NCBI GenBank assembly: GCA_009885545.1
Contig: VFKM01000011.1
Coordinates: forward strand, 1-38,586
Direction of reading: 5' to 3'
Source of the DNA: Flavobacteriales bacterium
GTDB lineage: Bacteria; Bacteroidota; Bacteroidia; Flavobacteriales_D; Crocinitomicaceae
Length of the DNA: 38,586 nt
Positions 1-6,375 of this stretch are shown piece after piece; the first letter of the stretch is position 1, and each line of letters starts with the position of its first letter. A program made the position numbers and the translations under genes. The notes beneath the pieces are model-generated. The model made no database searches, was not told the DNA's origin, and saw only the letters and a program-made list of their open reading frames with translations.

Positions 1-80
1 GTGGTTACAGAAAGTTCAGTTCTCCGCATCAACATTTGTGGTGAAAATCGCCACCTTCGCCAAGCCCGAAAACGTTATGC
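1..80 (+). other. attC site, right part only
   Basis: The sequence up to 80 ends with a right arm (cgccaagcccgaaaac) and the box GTTATGC at 74-80. It closely matches the right arms of the sites ending at 740 and 3205. By comparison with the complete sites, about 50 bp of the left arm lie before the window. Confidence 0.65.
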
Positions 81-100
81 CCAAGCCAATGACAAACATT

Positions 101-598
101 ATGGATATTTATAAACCTTTAATATTTTCATTATTTGTAATTCTCAGTACTGGATGTTCTCAAGTAGAATCTGACAAAATAGATAATATTGGTAAATCTG
201 AATTAGAATTGATTTTAGATAATTATAGTGTAGATAAATATGAGTTGGAAACAGTTCTTGAAATGCATCGAACAAAAAAATCTAGATTAAAGATAATATT
301 ACGAAAACTGGGTGCAGAATTAAAATCAAATGATCTATCTATTATTAAAAAAATAACAACAAAAAATGGTTACGAATCAATATTTTCATGGTCAGATTCA
401 TTAAGGAATAAAAACTTTGTTTCAACTCTTTCAAATGACTTGTTAAAATTCAACGTGTTTGATTACTCAGAAACGGATTCTTCTATAACATTGAGTTTAG
501 GTAAAACAGATGAGATTCTTGGTGCAACTCATGGATATTTGTATTTAATAAAAGGTATAAATGAAATGAAAATAGAAGAATTTCGAGGTGGGGAATAA
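101..598 (+). CDS. Cassette 1: lipoprotein of unknown function
   Basis: A 165-residue predicted lipoprotein. From the ATG at 101 the protein begins with a short basic stretch, a hydrophobic core and a lipobox ending LSTGC at about residues 14-18, so it should be lipidated and exported. The frame stays open upstream to 38, but those codons (including ATGs at 38 and 77) lie in the attC site, and the resulting N-terminus would be no signal peptide. ATG 89 is a possible alternative. The mature part is charged and mostly helical-looking, with no family I recognise. It fills almost the whole cassette and stops 9 bp before the next R'' box. No promoter is apparent, so expression probably depends on an upstream cassette or integron promoter. 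Confidence 0.7.
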   Translation: MDIYKPLIFSLFVILSTGCSQVESDKIDNIGKSELELILDNYSVDKYELETVLEMHRTKKSRLKIILRKLGAELKSNDLSIIKKITTKNGYESIFSWSDSLRNKNFVSTLSNDLLKFNVFDYSETDSSITLSLGKTDEILGATHGYLYLIKGINEMKIEEFRGGE

Positions 599-606
599 AA
601 GGCAAG

Positions 607-740
607 GCATAACACACGCTTAGCAAAAAAGCCGTAATTTCAGTAACGAAAAACGATTTATAGAAATACTTTAGTTCTTAAATCGCGGATAATATTAACT
701 TTAAAATCGGCTTCTTCGCTAGAGCGCGAAAACGTTATGG
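607..740 (+). other. attC site 1 (134 bp)
   Basis: R'' is GCATAAC at 607-613 and R' is GTTATGG at 734-740. The arms pair: 631-634 with 708-711, 621-624 with 718-721, and 617-620 with 723-726, which leaves G722 unpaired as an extrahelical base. Such unpaired bases set strand choice in known attC sites. The central part is an AT-rich variable loop. Confidence 0.85.
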
Positions 741-746
741 GTAATT

Positions 747-1607
747 ATGAGAAAACTAATCATACTATTAATAGGTCTAAGTTTTATTAGTCCATCTTTT
801 TCACAAAAATTGGAAATGACTACTTCCAGCATAGAGACCTGCTCACAAGTTCTGACACCCTCCATTATAGTTAAATGCGTATTTGATAAAAAACTCGGAT
901 GGCATCAGGAGGCTTCTATAGAAATAGAACAGTTTGTTAATGATTGTCCCATTGACTCAGTTCACCTCTTGGCATTTGACACTTTAGGTGGTGCTAAAGA
1001 CACTATTTTCAATCTATTTAGCAGACAAATTCAGTTAAATCTGAACAAAGATAGTTGCTGGTTTCCACAATTTTTACCAGCCAAATTGTTCATTTATTCG
1101 CATGGAGAAATAATATCAACTGATACATTACCTGTGCAAATATCAATACTTGAAATTTCGAAAAAGTGTGCATGCGGTATGGGCAACAATGGTGCTGCAA
1201 AATTTGTTTTCGAAAAAGCTTCACTAGAATTTGATGAAAATCGAAATAAAGCAACAAAACTCAGACTTAAGAAAAAGAAATACTCTTCAGAATTTATAGA
1301 ATATAACTATGACGAAGGTAAGCAGGTAAAAGTCGACAAGTTAAGTAAAATAAAGGGTAAAATTTATATTGATGAATCCCACATATCGACTGGTTTCAGT
1401 AGAAATAACAAATTTCCAGAAGCTGAATACAAAGTAATAGTCGATTCAAAGGAAAGGGATTTAATTATGCTTATTGCAGAAAGTAGACGAGCGGATGGTG
1501 ATCTAATGATATGGAAAGTGGTAATACAATCTGGAAAAATAGATGTAACAACCTTGTGGTATAGCTCGGGAGAGTTGAAAACTAAGTATGTTGTTAAGTC
1601 AAAATAA
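747..1607 (+). CDS. Cassette 2: secreted protein of unknown function
   Basis: A 286-residue protein starting at ATG 747, seven bases after the attC box. Residues 1-19 form a typical Sec signal peptide (MRKLIILLIGLSFISPSFS) followed by QK. The mature region holds several cysteines, including a CACGMG motif near residue 142, and lysine-rich strand-like segments in the second half. I do not recognise the family. It is the largest cassette of the array and is transcribed in the array direction. The next R'' box begins about 35 bp after the stop. An exported, possibly periplasmic or surface role follows from the signal peptide; the function is unknown. Confidence 0.75.
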   Translation: MRKLIILLIGLSFISPSFSQKLEMTTSSIETCSQVLTPSIIVKCVFDKKLGWHQEASIEIEQFVNDCPIDSVHLLAFDTLGGAKDTIFNLFSRQIQLNLNKDSCWFPQFLPAKLFIYSHGEIISTDTLPVQISILEISKKCACGMGNNGAAKFVFEKASLEFDENRNKATKLRLKKKKYSSEFIEYNYDEGKQVKVDKLSKIKGKIYIDESHISTGFSRNNKFPEAEYKVIVDSKERDLIMLIAESRRADGDLMIWKVVIQSGKIDVTTLWYSSGELKTKYVVKSK

Positions 1608-1641
1608 TAATATGAAAAAATAACGAGTAAAAAAAATATAC

Positions 1642-1776
1642 CCATAACAGAGGCTCATGCTCCATTCCGAGAACTTGCTTCGATGAAACGATTTTGTATA
1701 TTTAAAAATAATTAAACTTCGAGGTTGCGGTTTTGTGTGAAAGTTCGGAACGGCGCATAGCCTCAAACCGTTAGGT
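1642..1776 (+). other. attC site 2 (135 bp)
   Basis: R'' is CCATAAC at 1642-1648 and R' is GTTAGGT at 1770-1776, a perfect GTTRRRY. The arms pair strongly: gaggct (1650-1655) with agcctc (1759-1764), atgc (1657-1660) with gcat (1755-1758), and ttccga (1665-1670) with tcggaa (1745-1750). C1656 is left unpaired between the first two blocks. This is the best-preserved stem of the array. Confidence 0.88.
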
Positions 1777-1800
1777 GCAAGTAAAAAAAGATATCCGAAA

Positions 1801-2328
1801 ATGAAATACACAATATTTTTTTTAATATTAATTACCTATGGTTGTGATGTAGATCCTGCGCGTTCAAGAGATTTTAAAAAAAATATCACAACTGAAAATC
1901 AAGAAAACAAAAGAAATATTAAACCCAAGTTTGAAGATTACATTGTCGAAAATGTATCCGCGAAAATAGATAGTCAAACACTTGATAAAATTTACAATAA
2001 AAACAAAGCTCACTTTTCTCAGTTCTACTATAAGAGAAAGGGACTTGAAGAATTTTGCAAATTGTTCGCAGGTAAATATATAGCAATAGATATGTCACAG
2101 GGAAGCGCAACTGTCTGTACATATATTTTTGATTCATCAACAGGGGAAATGTTTGATTCTCCATTATTTATATATACTTCAGAGTATAAATCAAAAAGTA
2201 GATTATTTATTAAGGATCCTAATTTAAATGATCGGCAAAAGGAAGAATGTAAGGATGGTCCTTATGATTGTAGTACCGAATACTACTTTTGGGATGAAAA
2301 AGAAAAAGAATTTAAATTAATAAAATAA
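1801..2328 (+). CDS. Cassette 3: lipoprotein of unknown function
   Basis: A 175-residue protein from ATG 1801, with a short hydrophobic leader and a lipobox-like LITYGC that puts the acylated cysteine at about residue 15. The mature protein is rich in lysine, glutamate and aromatic residues. It has four cysteines besides the lipid anchor, in a CKLF/VCTY pair and a late CKDGPYDC motif (about residues 150-157) that could form a disulfide. No family is recognised. The gene ends seven bases before the next R'' box, so the cassette is almost all coding sequence. There is no obvious promoter of its own. Confidence 0.7.
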   Translation: MKYTIFFLILITYGCDVDPARSRDFKKNITTENQENKRNIKPKFEDYIVENVSAKIDSQTLDKIYNKNKAHFSQFYYKRKGLEEFCKLFAGKYIAIDMSQGSATVCTYIFDSSTGEMFDSPLFIYTSEYKSKSRLFIKDPNLNDRQKEECKDGPYDCSTEYYFWDEKEKEFKLIK

Positions 2329-2334
2329 ACCAGC

Positions 2335-2470
2335 ACCTAACAGCTGTCATGGCGCCAGCCCTCAAATCTTGCTTCGTAACAACAGTTAACTTGAAAGAAA
2401 ATAATTATAACTTCGGTGTAACGATTTATTTAAAGAGTCGGGCCGCTCGCCAGGCAGCCAAACGTTAGCA
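2335..2470 (+). other. attC site 3 (136 bp)
   Basis: R'' is ACCTAAC at 2335-2341 and R' is GTTAGCA at 2464-2470. Paired blocks are gctg (2343-2346) with cagc (2455-2458), tggcg (2350-2354) with cgcca (2448-2452), and gccc (2358-2361) with gggc (2440-2443). A2349 lies unpaired between blocks. The stem is the most GC-rich of the array; the loop is AT-rich. Confidence 0.85.
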
Positions 2471-2483
2471 GTAATAAAAAACC

Positions 2484-3071
2484 ATGCTCATTTCACCGAA
2501 ATATGTTAAAATTAGATGGACAATGATTATGTTGCCTTTTTTAGGGTTACTTATAATTTTTTTTATCATTTTATTCGCCTCAGATTTATTAATCACGAAA
2601 AAGGATCTCAATCAACTTTCCAGTACTATTGAAAACATTACTCAATACGAATATTATGACTCAGAAAAAATAGGGAGAGGTCCAAAGACTTATGATGTCC
2701 TAGAAATTCATACTGCAAATTACATTGTTCGATTAAGTGATGGATTTGAAAAACAATTCTGGACTAAGATTGAAAACCACAATAATATCGGCGAAATCCT
2801 TCGAATTTATTATTCCCCTAGGTTGCAAAGAAAAAATATAATTTGGAATCCCGAAGAGTTGATAATTGGAAAAACTACTATACTAACAATAAATGATCAA
2901 AAAACTGTTCTCAAATGGATCACTTTGGGTTTCTCGGTTTTCCTTTGTTTAGTTGTTTTTATTGAAATTTGGTTAGTAAAAACGTATAAAATTCTTTATT
3001 TAAGAAAAGATCAAATGTCTGATTCACCACTTATATGGGAAATTGTAAAAAAGGCATTTTGGAAAGAATAA
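2484..3071 (+). CDS. Cassette 4: two-helix membrane protein (DUF3592-like layout)
   Basis: A 195-residue protein with two membrane segments: about residues 13-34 (MIMLPFLGLLIIFFIILFAS) and about 145-165 (ITLGFSVFLCLVVFIEIWLV). Between them is a loop of about 110 residues that looks like beta strands, and there is a short basic-acidic C-terminal tail. The order helix, strand-rich loop with a 'RIYYSP' turn, helix resembles DUF3592-type membrane proteins, but this rests on layout alone and is weak. The start at ATG 2484 places the gene 14 bp inside the cassette. The stop is four bases before the next R'' box. Confidence 0.65.
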   Translation: MLISPKYVKIRWTMIMLPFLGLLIIFFIILFASDLLITKKDLNQLSSTIENITQYEYYDSEKIGRGPKTYDVLEIHTANYIVRLSDGFEKQFWTKIENHNNIGEILRIYYSPRLQRKNIIWNPEELIIGKTTILTINDQKTVLKWITLGFSVFLCLVVFIEIWLVKTYKILYLRKDQMSDSPLIWEIVKKAFWKE

Positions 3072-3074
3072 TAC

Positions 3075-3205
3075 TGCTAACACACGTCTAGAAAAAAAGC
3101 CGTAATTTCAGTTACGAAAACGTTTATGAAAAAGCTTGCGATTATTGACCGCAACTAATATTAATTTTAAAATCGGCTCCTTCGCCAAGCCTGAAAGCGT
3201 TAACT
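3075..3205 (+). other. attC site 4 (131 bp)
   Basis: R'' is TGCTAAC at 3075-3081 and R' is GTTAACT at 3199-3205. The agccg at 3098-3102 pairs with cggct at 3174-3178. The outer arm pairing is weaker than in the other sites. Large parts of the site, including the internal gccgtaatttcag segment, are nearly identical to attC site 1. Confidence 0.8.
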
Positions 3206-3224
3206 GTAAGCATTAACAGACAGA

Positions 3225-3737
3225 ATGAAACTACCACCATACGACATCTTTCCAAGTATTTCTGACGACAATATTTTGCTGCGTCAAATTCAGACTTCTG
3301 ATATTGATGATCTTATTGAAATTTCATTCTATGATTCTATTCAAGCAACGACATTAAAACAGGCGACAGAGATGCAAGCGAAAATCAACAGGGATTATTT
3401 TGACAGTAATTCAATTCATTGGGGCATTACAGACAAATTAACGAATAAAATTGTAGGGACTTGTGGCTATTATCGGGGACTTGATAAAGGAGAAGGAGAA
3501 CTTGGGTGTGTTTTATTACCTCAATATAGGGAAAAAGGATTTATGAGACCTGCTTTGCAATTAGCGATAGACTTTGGACTAAAAAACATCAGATTAAAAC
3601 GTATTTGGGCTATAACAACTAGGCAAAACGACAAAGCAATAAAGCTTCTTGAAAGACTTAATTTTATTAAAATTGCAGATTTGGACGACAATGAAGTTGA
3701 ATACGAATTAAGACAAGATTTAAATCTAACTGACTAA
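3225..3737 (+). CDS. Cassette 5: GNAT family N-acetyltransferase (RimJ/RimL type)
   Basis: A 170-residue GNAT-fold acetyltransferase expected to transfer the acetyl group of acetyl-CoA to an amine, either a protein N-terminus or a small molecule. The sequence shows the RimL-like order: 'ILLRQIQTSDIDDL' at the start, 'HWGITDKLTNKIVGTCG' at about residues 65-81, then 'LLPQYREKGFMRPAL' (motif A, acetyl-CoA pyrophosphate-binding loop), and a late 'TTRQNDKAIKLLERLNF' typical of the family's last helix. It is full length. There is no signal peptide, so it is cytoplasmic, unlike the other four cassette products. Acetyltransferases are common integron cargo. The substrate cannot be told from sequence. 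Confidence 0.85.
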   Translation: MKLPPYDIFPSISDDNILLRQIQTSDIDDLIEISFYDSIQATTLKQATEMQAKINRDYFDSNSIHWGITDKLTNKIVGTCGYYRGLDKGEGELGCVLLPQYREKGFMRPALQLAIDFGLKNIRLKRIWAITTRQNDKAIKLLERLNFIKIADLDDNEVEYELRQDLNLTD

Positions 3738-3753
3738 TTGTAAAAATGCCTAC

Positions 3754-3778
3754 CGCTAACATTTAACAGCCGTTATGT
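3754..3778 (+). other. Degenerate attC-like end of the array
   Basis: CGCTAAC at 3754-3760 and ATTTAAC at 3761-3767 are followed by GTTATGT at 3772-3778, so R''-like and R'-like boxes are only a few bases apart. The expected partner of the cassette 5 start (AGTTAAC) is absent. I read this as a collapsed or foreign terminal site marking the right edge of the array. Confidence 0.4.
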
Positions 3779-3896
3779 GTAAATACTGCAAGGAATCCTG
3801 AGTAAAAACATTTTAAATCGACAAAGGAATTCAGAATATTAAAATCCTTAGACACTAAAATTATTCTTACGTGACAATTACTCCAAAATAGACAAA

Positions 3897-3925
3897 TAAA
3901 AAGAGGTGAAAATTAATCCACCTCT
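3897..3925 (-). terminator. Rho-independent terminator of the Csp-like gene
   Basis: Read on the minus strand, AGAGGTG (plus strand 3919-3925) pairs perfectly with CACCTCT (3902-3908) across a 10-base loop, followed by a T-rich run. It lies about 30 bp after the stop of the minus-strand gene. Confidence 0.8.
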
Positions 3926-3953
3926 CTAAATAACTCATTAAGTAAACTAGTAC

Positions 3954-4376
3954 TTACATTTCGTTACAAAGCTTTGCAGTATTGCGACAATCTTTAGCAG
4001 TTTTCTTGCATTTCGCCATATCATGCTTTTCACATTCCGTTGCACACTTTTCACAGATTATTGCACATTCCTTGCAAATCGCTTTAACACTTTCACTATC
4101 CATGGTCATTAACTCACTTGCAGCTGTGCAAATAGAAACACATTCCTTACACAGTTCAATGCATCGAGCCATCTTTTTAGCATCCATCTTTTTACATGAT
4201 TTTTCACAACTCTTGCAAGAAGCTATACATGCATTGCACGCATCGATGCACGCTTTATACTTTTCATTGGCTAATGTAGTATTTGTGTTCGCTAAATCAT
4301 CCTTCATTGTTGGTTTTGCTGCGGCAGACAATATAATAAAACAAATTGCTGTCATTAATACGATTACTTTTTTCAT
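3954..4376 (-). CDS. Cysteine-rich four-helix-bundle copper-storage protein (Csp-like, exported)
   Basis: A 140-residue protein with a Sec signal peptide (residues 1-20, ending SAAAKP) and 18 cysteines in the mature part. They are spaced as CxxxC, CxxC and CxxxCxxC along four predicted helices: KACIDACNACIASCKSCEKS, ARCIELCKECVSIC, ICKECAIICEKCATEC and CKKTAKDC. This is the pattern of Csp copper-storage proteins (four-helix bundles whose inward cysteines bind many Cu(I) ions) and of the DUF326 family. The signal peptide suggests the exported Csp1-like class. The start is ATG 4376; the open frame ten codons upstream is poly-lysine with no plausible start. The role in copper storage or buffering is inferred from the family. 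Confidence 0.85.
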   Translation of the reverse strand: MKKVIVLMTAICFIILSAAAKPTMKDDLANTNTTLANEKYKACIDACNACIASCKSCEKSCKKMDAKKMARCIELCKECVSICTAASELMTMDSESVKAICKECAIICEKCATECEKHDMAKCKKTAKDCRNTAKLCNEM

Positions 4377-4820
4377 TTTCTTTTTTTTAAGTTTATAATA
4401 GGACAAAGTTGCATTCTTTTATAAGGAAAATCGTTACACAATTCTCAAAGTCATTTACATAATTCACTTATAAAAAAGAGATAAAAAGATTGGTTTCATA
4501 ATCTTAACTATTCTTCATAAAATTGATTATTGTTTTTGATTTAACTATTAAACTATAATTAATCAAGAGTGTTATACTATCGTAGTTATCAATTTTTTAA
4601 TGCAATTGACATTGAGCTGGCAAAGACAGTAGTTATCTCAGGTTTAGACACCTATCGTTCAAACACTATTTGCGATTATCAGATCATCAACCACTTTTTT
4701 TGCACAAAAATCAGGAATTTCTCATTTTTGTTTAATATTTATTTAAAAAGATTAAACAAAAATACTTATTGAATGTTATAATAGAAGTTAACGCTTTTAA
4801 TATTAATTCAATACGTAAAT
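4377..4820. other. Divergent intergenic region, no convincing gene
   Basis: This AT-rich 444-bp gap lies between the minus-strand Csp-like gene and the plus-strand micro-genes, so it should hold promoters for both. On the minus strand CAACTTTG (plus 4404-4411) is one mismatch from the Bacteroidota -7 box TAnnTTTG. An open frame at 4569-4772 has no recognisable protein character, and I do not call it. Confidence 0.5.
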
Positions 4821-4997
4821 ATGTTTAAAAAATTCACACTTACTGATAAGCTATTGTTCATTGCAGCATTGTTATCACTAATTTATTCAGAGGCACTATT
4901 TTTTCAAGGTCACAAAGAAGATGCACACTTCATCGGTATTTGGGTTCCTTCTATTTTGGCTTTTGGAATTTATTTAAAATTAATTAAATCTAAGTAA
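4821..4997 (+). CDS. Small two-helix membrane protein (58 aa)
   Basis: A 58-residue micro-protein starting MFKKFTLTDKLLFIAALLSL. It has hydrophobic segments at about 11-27 and 38-54 separated by a short polar loop (GHKEDAH) containing two histidines. The positive N-terminus and the C-terminal KLIKSK suggest both ends face the cytoplasm. It is one base upstream of the 29-residue gene at 4999, so the two look like a translation-coupled pair. No function is known to me. It is supported by clean start, sensible membrane topology and tight coupling rather than by a recognised family. Confidence 0.6.
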   Translation: MFKKFTLTDKLLFIAALLSLIYSEALFFQGHKEDAHFIGIWVPSILAFGIYLKLIKSK

Positions 4998-4998
4998 C

Positions 4999-5088
4999 AT
5001 GGCTGAGATGATCCCATATTTCGCAGGACTTATCACACTTATTTTTGGTGTAGGATTTTATTTTGCGCTTCAAGAAAAAATAAAATAA
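4999..5088 (+). CDS. Single-helix membrane micro-protein (29 aa)
   Basis: A 29-residue open frame starting MAEMIPYFAG, with one membrane helix (about residues 7-23) and a charged end LQEKIK. Its ATG begins one base after the stop of the 58-residue gene. Its size and layout recall small accessory subunits or regulators of membrane complexes, but there is no direct evidence of function. Confidence 0.5.
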   Translation: MAEMIPYFAGLITLIFGVGFYFALQEKIK

Positions 5089-5177
5089 GTTAGTCGTCTT
5101 TGTTTTTTTATAATGAAGTTAAAGAATAATATAAATCGCATGTTGTTTTCGCTCAATTATCAAATAATTGTATCCTT

Positions 5178-5552
5178 ATGAAAGATGAAAACTTAATTTG
5201 CCAATACAGTGGTTTGCCATCTTTAGCGAGTTATCAATTGAAACAAAAGAAGGAAAAAGCAATTTTATTGAAAGCAGAAAAATTGAATTTCAGCGATCAA
5301 GATACTGATAGAATTATTCAAATGGCCTGGGAGGATCGAACTCCTTTTGAGGCAATTGAATTTCAATTTGGTTTAAAAGAAAAAGACGTTATTGAATTTA
5401 TGCGCAAAAATTCTTTGACTTCAAGTTTTCGGATGTGGCGAAAAAGAATGAAAGCGCGAAAAACGAAGCATGCTTCATTGCGTGATTTGGACGTAAACCG
5501 TTTTAAATGTAACAGACAAAGGGGAACGGGTAATAAAATTTCTAAACGATAA
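5178..5552 (+). CDS. TIGR03643 / DUF2805 family protein
   Basis: A 124-residue basic protein. Residues about 37-95 carry the family signature: FSDQDTDRIIQMAWEDRTPF, then a helix with FGLKEKDVIEFMR and the basic stretch SSFRMWRKRMKARKTKH. The function of the family is unknown; the basic helix-rich core is compatible with nucleic-acid binding, which is inference. About 35 extra residues precede the core, and the tail after it is strongly basic (NRFKCNRQRGTGNKISKR). In other bacteria this family is often found beside cryptochrome/photolyase genes and a short-chain dehydrogenase. Here the SDR follows at 5589, but no photolyase gene is in the window. Confidence 0.85.
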   Translation: MKDENLICQYSGLPSLASYQLKQKKEKAILLKAEKLNFSDQDTDRIIQMAWEDRTPFEAIEFQFGLKEKDVIEFMRKNSLTSSFRMWRKRMKARKTKHASLRDLDVNRFKCNRQRGTGNKISKR

Positions 5553-5588
5553 ATACGAGTTCTATTTCTTGACTTTAAAAGATTAATT

Positions 5589-6287
5589 ATGGCAAATTAC
5601 TTAATTATTGGTGCTTCTTCCGGAATTGGAAATAAGCTCGCCGAGAAACTATCTGAATCAGGTCATCAGGTTTTTGGTACGTTTTGTAAAAATGCAGTCA
5701 ATTCAACTTCAATTCAACTTCAATTTCACCACTTGAATGTTTTGGATGAAACGTTAACTCTCGACTTTCTGCCAGAGACTCTTTCGGGTGTGGTTTATTG
5801 TCCTGGAAGTATTAACCTAAGACCGTTCGAAAGAATCAAACCTGAAGATTTCATGAATGATTATAATCTTCAGGTAATTGGTGCAATTAAAATAATTCAA
5901 GCCGTTGCTCCTAAATTAAAATTAAGCGAAAATGCTGCTGTAATTTTGTTTTCTACAGTAGCTGTGCAAATTGGATTACCTTTTCATTCACAAGTTTCTG
6001 CATCTAAAGGCGCAATTGAAGGGTTAATAAAAGCATTAGCAGCGGAATATGCTCCAAAAATTAGAGTGAATTGCATTGCTCCCTCACTAACTGATTCCCC
6101 ATTGGCTTCTTCTTTACTTAACACAGATCAAAAAAGGGAAGCAAATGCACAGCGACATCCAATGAAAAGAATTGGTACAACAGAAGATATTGCCAATTTA
6201 GCAGAGTTTTTACTTTCTTCAAAGGCTAGCTGGATAACGGGCCAAATCATGCATGTTGACGGTGGGATTTCTACATTGAAAATCTAA
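5589..6287 (+). CDS. SDR family oxidoreductase lacking the catalytic tyrosine
   Basis: A 232-residue classical-length short-chain dehydrogenase/reductase. The dinucleotide-binding GASSGIG is at residues 8-14, VYCPGS stands in the NNAG position, the catalytic-type serine is at S122, and VDGG near the C-terminus closes the fold. The usual YxxxK active site reads VSASK: V136 replaces tyrosine while K140 remains. Classical hydride-transfer catalysis is therefore doubtful; the protein may act differently or as a binding protein. It follows the DUF2805 gene by 36 bp, a pairing known from photolyase neighbourhoods. Cytoplasmic; substrate unknown. Confidence 0.85.
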   Translation: MANYLIIGASSGIGNKLAEKLSESGHQVFGTFCKNAVNSTSIQLQFHHLNVLDETLTLDFLPETLSGVVYCPGSINLRPFERIKPEDFMNDYNLQVIGAIKIIQAVAPKLKLSENAAVILFSTVAVQIGLPFHSQVSASKGAIEGLIKALAAEYAPKIRVNCIAPSLTDSPLASSLLNTDQKREANAQRHPMKRIGTTEDIANLAEFLLSSKASWITGQIMHVDGGISTLKI

Positions 6288-6375
6288 ATAAAGCTTCAAT
6301 TTTAAATCCATGCCTGAGCCTTATCTTTTTTAATTAAGAAAGGACTTATCTTTACCTTTTCAAAATAGGTAAAAG

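Larger units (their letters stand above)
1..3778 (+). mobile_element. Integron-type gene cassette array (attC cluster, no integrase in window)
   Basis: Five genes, all on the plus strand, are separated by four 131-136 bp imperfect inverted repeats, with part of a fifth repeat at the window start. Each repeat begins with an RYYYAAC-like box and ends with a GTTRRRY-like box, the R''/R' layout of attC sites. Taking the cut between G and TT, the cassettes are 75-734, 735-1770, 1771-2464 and 2465-3199; a fifth starts at 3200. For cassettes 1-4 the box at the 3' end is the exact reverse complement of the box at the 5' end of the same cassette. This is expected if each moved as a circle. The repeats resemble one another, as in sedentary chromosomal integrons. 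No integrase gene is visible here, so it is either a CALIN or the distal part of an array starting to the left. Confidence 0.85.

Noticed and set aside
607..3205. Reading the 131-136 bp repeats as terminators or ordinary REP elements
   Set aside because: They lack T tracts, and their outer boxes co-vary cassette by cassette, which neither alternative explains.
3982..4398. Plus-strand 138-residue open frame opposite the Csp-like gene
   Set aside because: It is the antisense of a cysteine-rich gene with clear family character and its own terminator; the plus-strand translation has no domain sense.
4569..4772. 67-residue open frame in the divergent gap
   Set aside because: No recognisable domain, no upstream signals and unnatural composition for a small protein. 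A chance frame in AT-rich DNA is more likely.
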